From the NCBI GenBank assembly GCA_003249275.1, contig QKJO01000107.1, positions 1-7,132 of the forward strand: a DNA stretch of 7,132 nucleotides, given 5' to 3'. Source of the stretch: Spirochaetaceae bacterium (lineage in GTDB: Bacteria > Spirochaetota > Spirochaetia > Spirochaetales_E > Spirochaetaceae_B). Below are positions 1-4,893 of the stretch, in pieces. Numbering within the stretch: the stretch's first letter is position 1; each line of letters opens with the position of its first letter. The position numbers and the translations under genes were made by a program. Under the pieces are notes generated by a model, which saw only the letters and a program-made list of their open reading frames with translations, was not told the origin of the DNA and did not search any database.

Positions 1-284
1 CTGTTCACCGTGTATCTGTTTACCATGGAATCGATCTTCCCGGGAGAGATGAGAAAGGCAAGCTCCGGTTTTCCAAGAACCCGGAAGGCGTCCGGGTCTT
101 TCCAGTCCGGCTGGGCCAGGATTCCCACCCTGTATCCGGCATATTCGAGGATCCGTGAAATGATTGCGGAAGCAAAAGAGGGATGATCCACATAGGCATC
201 CCCTGAGATGAGGACAAAATCGCAGGCATCCCACCCGCGGTCTGCCATATCCTGTCTGTTCACAGGTAAAAATGAATTTCTCAA
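1..284 (-). CDS. ygiQ: YgiQ-family radical SAM protein, N-terminal part (runs off window)
   Basis: The 94 visible codons match the N-terminal region of the YgiQ/UPF0313 family. The stretch contains ISGDAYVDHPSF (residues 27-37), then GILAQPDW (54-61), LGKPELAF (70-77) and DSMVNRYT (85-92), all in the family order and spacing. YgiQ proteins are cytosolic radical SAM enzymes whose substrate is not established. The Cys-x3-Cys-x2-Cys iron-sulfur motif would lie beyond the window edge and cannot be checked. No ATG is available between the upstream in-frame stop (TAA) and the conserved region. The best start is TTG at 284-282, giving MRNSFLPVNRQDM, with GGAG eight bases upstream. The gene follows the small exported protein by 38 nt on the same strand, so it is probably the third cistron of an operon headed by the cyclase. 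Family assignment is firm; the exact start is less so. Confidence 0.88.
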   Translation of the reverse strand, partial: MRNSFLPVNRQDMADRGWDACDFVLISGDAYVDHPSFASAIISRILEYAGYRVGILAQPDWKDPDAFRVLGKPELAFLISPGKIDSMVNRYTVN

Positions 285-292
285 AAAAGATT

Positions 293-296
293 CTCC
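293..296 (-). promoter_or_regulatory. Ribosome binding site deciding the TTG start of the YgiQ gene
   Basis: Read on the minus strand, GGAG lies eight bases before TTG at 284-282. No ATG occurs in frame between the upstream stop and the conserved YgiQ residues, which makes TTG preferable to the GTG nine codons... later at the 'PVNR' valine. Confidence 0.5.
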
Positions 297-322
297 ATCC
301 CTCCCTGCTTTTTAAAGCGGAA

Positions 323-913
323 TCAGCGGAGGGTCAGCAGTATTCGGGCTCTGTCGGAAATATAAACCCGGCGGTTGACAATCGTCTCTCCCGCCGTTTC
401 CAGTCTGATATCGTAGAAGGAACTGCGGCCCGAACTCTGAAGCTCCAGCGATTTTTCGCCTGAATCCAGCAGATACTCATCCAGCAGGTTGTCGCCCCAC
501 TCCTCCTCCGTCTCCGGCGTTATATACAGAGCCCTTATGACGGAACCGGTTTTATTGACCAGCGTGAACCGGATCAGGCCGTCCTGGGACAACGCCTGAT
601 GATCTTCCGGAGAGATGAGGATCTTCCTCCGGGTGCTGATATCCACATCATACTTGAGATAGATATCCCCGTCTTCATCAATAAACCTGAAGTTGGCCGG
701 TTTTGATTCATCCAGATCCAGGTCCAGAACGGCATATTCCCCCGGGAGTATGACATCGTAAGGCAATTTATCATAGCCCCAGGACCCCGTATCCGAAGGA
801 ACGGCATACACTTCAAAGAGGGGTGAGTCGGTTTTATTTATAAAAACGAGCTCCAGGGAGTTCAGTCCCAGTGCTGCAGAGAGAAATCCCAGAATAAGAA
901 CGATGCGTTTCAC
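323..913 (-). CDS. Small exported protein with two related domains
   Basis: A 196-residue protein starting with GTG, preceded by GGAGGAG. Residues 1-16 (MKRIVLILGFLSAALG) form a short typical signal peptide with a plausible cleavage site after Ala-Leu-Gly. There is no lipobox cysteine, so it is probably periplasmic or exported rather than a lipoprotein. The mature part is two similar halves, about 20-102 and 114-196. Each half opens with a beta-type stretch and NKT (26-28 and 120-122). Tyr-x2-Pro follows (36-39 and 130-133), then Trp-Gly (45-46 and 139-140), then a Gly-Glu turn (58-59 and 152-153). The second half resembles short beta-rich repeats (Asn-x-Thr-Gly, Leu-Tyr-Ile-x-Pro, Trp-Gly) that I have seen in uncharacterised exported proteins, but I cannot name the family. 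Its start overlaps the cyclase stop as GTGA, so translation is probably coupled. Function unknown. Confidence 0.85.
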   Translation of the reverse strand: MKRIVLILGFLSAALGLNSLELVFINKTDSPLFEVYAVPSDTGSWGYDKLPYDVILPGEYAVLDLDLDESKPANFRFIDEDGDIYLKYDVDISTRRKILISPEDHQALSQDGLIRFTLVNKTGSVIRALYITPETEEEWGDNLLDEYLLDSGEKSLELQSSGRSSFYDIRLETAGETIVNRRVYISDRARILLTLR

Positions 914-2346
914 AGCTCCTCCAACTCTTCCAGGCGGCTCTGGTACTCCAGGATACTTGTCTTAATATGGGCAAAGAAGAGGGGAAACACAAGATTGTAG
1001 AAGTAACTTGTGTGTGCGATGGAATCCTTGATGGCATCGTACATGCCGATGAGATTTTCCTCTTCCACCTGAATATGGGAATCGTAATCTCTGAAATCAA
1101 GGGACTCCTTATTCTCAAAGGAGCTGGGATGTTTCACCGCATCCTGCAGGTCTCCCAGGATGTCCATCAGAGACTTGAGGGTGTACTTTTTATCAATTTC
1201 CGCCGCCGTGGATGAAATGTCTCCCTTATAGGAATCCAGAATGGCTTTGTACCGCAGGGGGAGCAGAATTTTAAAGAGCGCATCCTTCCTCAGCTGAATG
1301 TTGATTTTGTCAAAGAGCTCCTCCAGTTTCTGGATGACATACTGATTTCCTCTGTAGTACTTCATGAAATCAATGATTCTGCGGGCTCCCGGCTCCTCCT
1401 TCTGAAGCAGCAGCTCAACCTGGTTGACGATTTCCTCAGGCAGGTTGGGCTCTACCTGAACGCTGTAGGTATTATATCCGGCATTCTTTTTCTCTTTGAT
1501 ATAGACCGTATTGAACCGGAACAGTTCGTCCTTCCTGATTCTCCTGTATACGCTGAAGAGTGCGGAAGCCTCTCTTGTAAATCTGTTGTAGTAGGAGTCG
1601 ACGATCCCCTGTTTTTCCAGCTGTCTGTAATACTCTTCCGAAATACGGACGCCCCCGATGGGAGCCGTCGATTCCATTCTCTTGGCATTGATCACGGGCA
1701 TGCCGATAACATCCCAGTGCTTGGAGCCTTCCGGACCGAAATTTCCGATCATCACCTTGCCGATGGAGGCCCCGATTCTGATGCGGATCTGAAAGAGGGC
1801 ATTGATGGAGGGAGAGAGAAACTCATTGCTTCTGAGGCCTCTGATGATCTCAAACGCCTTCATGATCTCTTCCTTGGTCTGGCTTTCCTCTTCGGTATAC
1901 AGAAATTTGTCGTTCGCCTGATTGAAGAGGATACAGACCCTCTGCAGCTCTATGCATGTATAGAAAAGTTCACGGGCAATGTACTTCTCCGCATTCTCCT
2001 CCGAAAGTCCCCTGACATGGGGATCGATGGGCCCCCCGTACTGGAACATGAGGCTGTCCCCTTCCAGCTTGTTCAGATAACCGCCGTGCTTGTTCAGCAC
2101 CCAGTTGAAAGCAGAGTATAAACCGTTCAGCACTGTCTGATTTTCATTGGGACTGAGAAATTTGGAAAGGAAGGTATAATCGGCGATATCCAGAAACCCG
2201 ATACCGACGATGGCTTCTTCCGAGTCATTGGGAATGGAACCGATTTCTGCAATAGCGTTGACCAGCTGCCTGGGAAGATAGTAACGCTCAATATCCTGAC
2301 GCAGTTTATCATTTTCCAATGTCCGGGTCTCAGCCTGGTCGCTCAT
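910..2346 (-). CDS. Class III adenylate/guanylate cyclase homologue
   Basis: A 478-residue soluble protein with a class III cyclase domain at about 45-240. Both metal-binding aspartates are present: Asp53 in FLDIADYT and Asp97 in LEGDSLMF, 44 residues apart as is usual. Lys93 and Asp212 (HWDVIG) match the adenine-selecting pair, suggesting ATP rather than GTP. Arg223 of the transition-state pair is kept. The usual Asn of the VN-x-A-x-R motif is replaced by Ile219, and Asn220 sits one place later. Between the second aspartate and the RIRIG strand (188-192) lies a long charged helical insert, about 112-187, larger than in typical family members. Residues about 280-478 are helical and charged, match no domain I know, and show no membrane segment. 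ATG start with AAGGA about ten bases upstream. It probably heads the operon with the exported protein and the YgiQ homologue. Activity is uncertain; it may be weak or a sensor-like pseudo-cyclase. Confidence 0.88.
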   Translation of the reverse strand: MSDQAETRTLENDKLRQDIERYYLPRQLVNAIAEIGSIPNDSEEAIVGIGFLDIADYTFLSKFLSPNENQTVLNGLYSAFNWVLNKHGGYLNKLEGDSLMFQYGGPIDPHVRGLSEENAEKYIARELFYTCIELQRVCILFNQANDKFLYTEEESQTKEEIMKAFEIIRGLRSNEFLSPSINALFQIRIRIGASIGKVMIGNFGPEGSKHWDVIGMPVINAKRMESTAPIGGVRISEEYYRQLEKQGIVDSYYNRFTREASALFSVYRRIRKDELFRFNTVYIKEKKNAGYNTYSVQVEPNLPEEIVNQVELLLQKEEPGARRIIDFMKYYRGNQYVIQKLEELFDKINIQLRKDALFKILLPLRYKAILDSYKGDISSTAAEIDKKYTLKSLMDILGDLQDAVKHPSSFENKESLDFRDYDSHIQVEEENLIGMYDAIKDSIAHTSYFYNLVFPLFFAHIKTSILEYQSRLEELEEL

Positions 2347-2376
2347 TCCAACAAATTCCTTATTTTAATATTATCG

Positions 2377-2388
2377 ACTCTATAGAGT
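2377..2388. promoter_or_regulatory. Perfect 12-bp palindrome, candidate operator
   Basis: ACTCTATAGAGT is an exact inverted repeat lying between the divergent cyclase and ATPase genes. It sits 31 bases before the cyclase ATG. It falls just downstream of a TATAAT hexamer read on the minus strand (2407-2402), so a bound protein could block cyclase transcription. No regulator is identified. Confidence 0.35.
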
Positions 2389-2401
2389 TTGTTATAATCT
2401 A

Positions 2402-2407
2402 ATTATA
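2402..2407 (-). promoter_or_regulatory. Candidate -10 element for the cyclase operon
   Basis: TATAAT read on the minus strand, about 56 bases before the cyclase start. No good -35 hexamer is found at 16-18 bp upstream, so support is limited to the -10 match in an AT-rich setting. Confidence 0.35.
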
Positions 2408-2433
2408 TAGAACTTCCTGTAATGAATCAGTGA

Positions 2434-2486
2434 TTTTTATTTTTTTTTACTGAGCCCTGTTTTTGACTTCCGCCGAAAGGTATAAT
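2434..2486 (+). promoter_or_regulatory. Candidate promoter of the MinD/FlhG-like ATPase gene
   Basis: A perfect TATAAT at 2481-2486 lies 31 bases before the TTG start codon. No good -35 hexamer is found at 16-18 bp: TTGACT at 2463-2468 is only 12 bp away, too close for a normal pair. A T-rich tract at 2434-2448, with nine consecutive T at 2440-2448, falls at about -59 to -45 relative to the predicted start, where an UP element would bind the RNA polymerase alpha subunit. Confidence 0.45.
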
Positions 2487-2505
2487 AGACTGAAGTCCTG
2501 TAGAC

Positions 2506-2511
2506 AAGGAG
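2506..2511 (+). promoter_or_regulatory. Strong ribosome binding site deciding the TTG start
   Basis: AAGGAG, followed by six bases and then TTG at 2518-2520. No ATG lies between this site and the nucleotide-binding loop at codons 16-24, so TTG is the only reasonable start. Confidence 0.8.
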
Positions 2512-2517
2512 TTTTTA

Positions 2518-3693
2518 TTGGTTCTCAACGAAAGTCTGGAAAAGAAAATCATACCGGTAGCCGGAGGAAAAGGCGGCGTCGGCAAGTCTGTGCTGTCGGT
2601 GAATATTGCCCTGTCCCTGGCAATTTCCGATAAAAAAACAATCCTCATCGACCTCGATCTGGGGGGTGCAAACCTGCATACAATCCTGGGAATCAAAAAT
2701 ACGAATCCCGGTGTGGCGTCCTTTCTTCAGGACAGGGAAAGAAGTTTCAAGTCACTGATTCTGGAGACATCGTTCAAGAATCTCTACTTCATCCCCGGAG
2801 ACACTCTCTCCTTCGGTATGGCGGACATTACGGACAAACAGAAAAAGGAAATCCTCTACGAGATTCAGGACCTGGATGCGGACTACATCATCCTGGATCT
2901 GGGCGCCGGAAGCAGCTTCAACACGATCGATTTCTTTCTGGTTTCCAATTCGGGGCTGATCATTACAACCCCCCAGGCCGGGTCCATCATGAATGCCTAC
3001 ACCTTTCTGAAAAACCTGACAATCCGTTTTCTGCAGAAGGCTTTCGCATCCAACAAAAAGATGGAAGACTATCTGAAAAAGAATATCAAGCGGATGCTGC
3101 CTGGAACAAATCTGACTCTGGCCCATCTGCTCCATGAAATTGGCATGGAAGAACCCGACACCCGTGATAAGGCTCTGGCCTATCTGGAAGTACTGCAGCC
3201 CAAGGTCATTATGAACATGATGGAAGAGGAAGACGATCTGAAAATGGCGGCGAACCTGTCGGGACTGGTGAAAAGGGACCTTATGGTCAACCTGGAGTGC
3301 CTGGGAACGGTCCTGTATGACAAAAGCATCAACGATTCTCTTCATGACAGACATCCGTTTCTGATGCAGTACCAGGATACCCTGACCGCTCAGCAGATCT
3401 TCAGAATCGGACAGAAAATCGCCCAGTCCAGAAACTTCCCCGAACTGCCCCTGGACTATTCGTCCTACAGGGACAGCTTTGAACTGACCGAAATCGAATC
3501 CATGAATGATTTTGAACTGTTCAGACAGATCAGGGAGGCCGAAGACAAAAAGACCCTCCCGGAAGGCTACGACCTGGATCAGCTTCTCGATATCATCGAA
3601 AAGCAGCAGGCGAAGATACAGGAACTTCAACAGACGGTGAAGATGCTCGGTCTCGGCCAGAAAGGCGGCCCCGGAAGTCTCTTCAATTTCTAG
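2518..3693 (+). CDS. MinD/ParA/FlhG-type P-loop ATPase with C-terminal coiled coil
   Basis: A 391-residue soluble protein with a deviant Walker A motif, GGKGGVGKS (16-24), including the signature Lys18 of the MinD/ParA class. Switch I (DLDLGGANLHT, 45-55) and Walker B (YIILDLGAG, 123-131) follow in the usual order. PQAGSIMNAY (152-161) matches the region after Walker B seen in FlhG/YlxH-like members. Such ATPases switch between monomer and ATP-bound dimer to position flagella, chromosomes or other structures. The C-terminus, about 352-378, is a predicted coiled coil (repeated Leu/Ile with Glu, Lys, Gln). The C-terminus ends in Gly-rich GPGSLFNF and has no MinD-type amphipathic membrane helix. 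A charged helical region at 175-245 is longer than in plain MinD. Starts with TTG after AAGGAG. It is divergent from the cyclase and not beside visible flagellar genes, so a flagellar role is unproven. Confidence 0.87.
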   Translation: MVLNESLEKKIIPVAGGKGGVGKSVLSVNIALSLAISDKKTILIDLDLGGANLHTILGIKNTNPGVASFLQDRERSFKSLILETSFKNLYFIPGDTLSFGMADITDKQKKEILYEIQDLDADYIILDLGAGSSFNTIDFFLVSNSGLIITTPQAGSIMNAYTFLKNLTIRFLQKAFASNKKMEDYLKKNIKRMLPGTNLTLAHLLHEIGMEEPDTRDKALAYLEVLQPKVIMNMMEEEDDLKMAANLSGLVKRDLMVNLECLGTVLYDKSINDSLHDRHPFLMQYQDTLTAQQIFRIGQKIAQSRNFPELPLDYSSYRDSFELTEIESMNDFELFRQIREAEDKKTLPEGYDLDQLLDIIEKQQAKIQELQQTVKMLGLGQKGGPGSLFNF

Positions 3694-3695
3694 GT

Positions 3696-3723
3696 AAAAA
3701 AAAGACCGGACGGATCCGGTCTT
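3696..3723 (-). terminator. Intrinsic terminator of the unrecognised minus-strand gene
   Basis: AAGACCGGA (3702-3710) pairs exactly with TCCGGTCTT (3715-3723) around a four-base loop. Read on the minus strand the stem is followed by a run of six further T, the classic Rho-independent layout. It lies 34 bases past the stop of the 182-residue gene. It also sits just after the ATPase stop. On the plus strand it has no T run, so termination of the ATPase transcript there would be weaker. Confidence 0.85.
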
Positions 3724-3757
3724 ATGACGTTTTCTTCAGACTACGGGAAAAACCGCA

Positions 3758-4306
3758 TCAACCGAAGGGATTGATGATGGAAGGAAGTACCGTTCCGATC
3801 ATTTCGGCGGCATTCTGTGAGTCGGTCCGGCCGATGTTCACATTTTTCCAGAGAACCTGATTGAAATAATTGATGAGAGACGTCACGATCCCTTCGCTCT
3901 TATGGACAATGAAAGACTGATTGACTCCTGTCTCATTCATAATTGTAAAAGATGTATAGGTTTCCACCGGCTCCTTGCCGACCATGATCTTCTCCTGCCG
4001 TTTGGTCGTGTAGGTCTCCACTTCCTTGAACCGGTAGGGTATCTTGTGAGCATCATCCCTGTAGCAGGGCTCAATGTGTTTATGCGAGTAGGACGGCGGC
4101 TCGACGAGGACGAACATCTTCAGACCGTCGGCCTGAAAAGTGATGCCCTCATCATTCCTGTAAATATCTTTTACATTTCCATAGGAGATCATCTCAAATC
4201 TTGTGTAGGAAGAGTTGTTATTGAAAAAGTTACTGATGATATAACCGCCGTCGTTGGGCAGCTGACCGGTTTCATATGCATCAAAAAGATCAAGTATTTT
4301 AGCCAT
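3758..4306 (-). CDS. Unrecognised 182-residue cytosolic protein
   Basis: I do not recognise this protein. It is 182 residues long, with no signal peptide and no clear membrane segment, and contains a single cysteine (Cys81). The N-terminal half holds a beta-like stretch (about 36-70) that includes FEMISYGNVKDIY and MFVLVEPPSYSHKHIEP. Two short similar segments, EVETYTT (95-101) and PVETYTS (113-119), flank a basic stretch, suggesting paired strands. The C-terminal part (138-182) looks helical and ends in IINPFG. The start ATG has AAGGAG five bases upstream, which is convincing. It is monocistronic by layout: its own promoter overlaps the end of ilvN and a strong terminator follows. Codon use resembles the neighbours and gives no sign of transfer. 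The leader can form a long hairpin, so expression may be controlled after transcription starts. Confidence 0.8.
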   Translation of the reverse strand: MAKILDLFDAYETGQLPNDGGYIISNFFNNNSSYTRFEMISYGNVKDIYRNDEGITFQADGLKMFVLVEPPSYSHKHIEPCYRDDAHKIPYRFKEVETYTTKRQEKIMVGKEPVETYTSFTIMNETGVNQSFIVHKSEGIVTSLINYFNQVLWKNVNIGRTDSQNAAEMIGTVLPSIINPFG

Positions 4307-4329
4307 AAAATCTCCTTAACTGAGTTCAA

Positions 4330-4390
4330 TAATGCTGTAAATGGTTTTCATGTTTACAAATAATATCATTCCAACATGAAAAAAGCATTA
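4330..4390. repeat. Long imperfect inverted repeat in the leader of the 182-residue gene
   Basis: The inner arms TTTTCATGTT (4345-4354) and AACATGAAAA (4373-4382) pair over 10 bp around an 18-nt loop. The outer arms TAATGC (4330-4335) and GCATTA (4385-4390) add 6 bp after an asymmetric interior bulge. The element lies in the predicted 5' untranslated leader, ending 24 bases before the start codon. It lacks a terminal T run on either strand, so it is not a plain terminator. It may be an mRNA structure or a DNA operator. Confidence 0.45.
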
Positions 4391-4404
4391 GGCACCTTTC
4401 ATTC

Positions 4405-4434
4405 ATTATATACTTAATCTTATCCCCTTTTCAA
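4405..4434 (-). promoter_or_regulatory. Sigma-70-type promoter for the 182-residue gene
   Basis: Read on the minus strand, TTGAAA (4434-4429), an 18-bp spacer and TATAAT (4410-4405) make a good housekeeping promoter. It overlaps the last codons of ilvN. The predicted transcript starts near 4398, leaving a leader of about 90 nt that contains the inverted repeat. Confidence 0.6.
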
Positions 4435-4893
4435 AGCAATTTTTCCAGTTCTTATAGATTCTACGATTTCATAATTCCTGAAGAGATCGATAAAACTGCT
4501 CACATCCTCGGTCTCACCGGTAATCTCAAGCGTCCAGATATCTCCGGAAGCATCGATGATCTTCGCCTGAATGGAGGAAACGAGCTGAAGAAGTTCGGCC
4601 CGGTTCTTTCTGTCGGCCTTCACCTTCAGCAGGGCATGCTCTCTTGAAACGATGGCTTCTTCCTTGTAGTCCCAGACGTTGATGACGTTAATCAGCTTCT
4701 GCAGCTGCTTTCTGACCTGTTCCAGGACCGTATCATCGCCATTGACAACGATTGTAAAACGGCTTTTACCGGCTTTATCCGTCGTACCAACGGAAAGGCT
4801 TTCTATATTGAATCCGCGTCGGGAGAAAAGACCTGAAATTCTTGTCATAACACCGGGAACGTCGTCACAAAGTATGGAAATTGTATGTTTCAT
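4420..4893 (-). CDS. ilvN: Acetolactate (acetohydroxyacid) synthase regulatory small subunit
   Basis: A 157-residue protein of normal length for the family. An N-terminal ACT domain (about 2-76) has the family signature PGVMTRISGLFSRRGFNIES (13-32). The C-terminal small-subunit domain (about 84-157) follows and includes ALLKVKADRKNRAELLQLV. The subunit binds IlvB, stimulates it and passes on feedback inhibition, usually by valine. In Escherichia coli IlvH numbering, which aligns without gaps here, the valine-site Gly14 and Asn29 are kept. Position 11 is Asp instead of Asn and position 36 is Gly instead of Ala, so sensitivity may differ. ATG overlaps the ilvB stop as ATGA. The ribosome site AAGGAGG lies inside the last ilvB codons, indicating tight translational coupling and balanced subunit supply. 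No convincing terminator is seen after the stop. Confidence 0.96.
   Translation of the reverse strand: MKHTISILCDDVPGVMTRISGLFSRRGFNIESLSVGTTDKAGKSRFTIVVNGDDTVLEQVRKQLQKLINVINVWDYKEEAIVSREHALLKVKADRKNRAELLQLVSSIQAKIIDASGDIWTLEITGETEDVSSFIDLFRNYEIVESIRTGKIALKRG

Noticed and set aside
20..229. A 69-codon minus-strand open frame at the left edge
   Set aside because: The overlapping frame on the same strand encodes clear YgiQ sequence, so this is an out-of-frame shadow.
272..463. A 63-codon plus-strand open frame
   Set aside because: It overlaps the end of the exported protein gene and the ribosome site of the YgiQ gene on the other strand, and has no motif.
1717..2121. A 134-codon plus-strand open frame inside the cyclase gene
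   Set aside because: It lies fully opposite the conserved cyclase domain and has no ribosome site or motif.
2428..2452. CAGT and ACTG arms around the T tract as a terminator
   Set aside because: Only four pairs with the T tract inside the loop, so it is not a terminator layout.
2463..2486. TTGACT and TATAAT as a matched promoter pair for the ATPase gene
   Set aside because: The spacer is 12 bp, well below the 16-18 bp needed for a sigma-70 pair. Only the -10 element was kept.
2752..3630. A 292-codon open frame antisense to the MinD-like ATPase
   Set aside because: The opposite strand encodes a protein with intact P-loop, switch and Walker B motifs. The antisense product has no recognisable motif and is explained by codon bias.
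4330..4390. Hairpin as the ilvBN terminator
   Set aside because: Neither strand has a T run directly after the stem, and the element lies downstream of the predicted promoter of the next gene.
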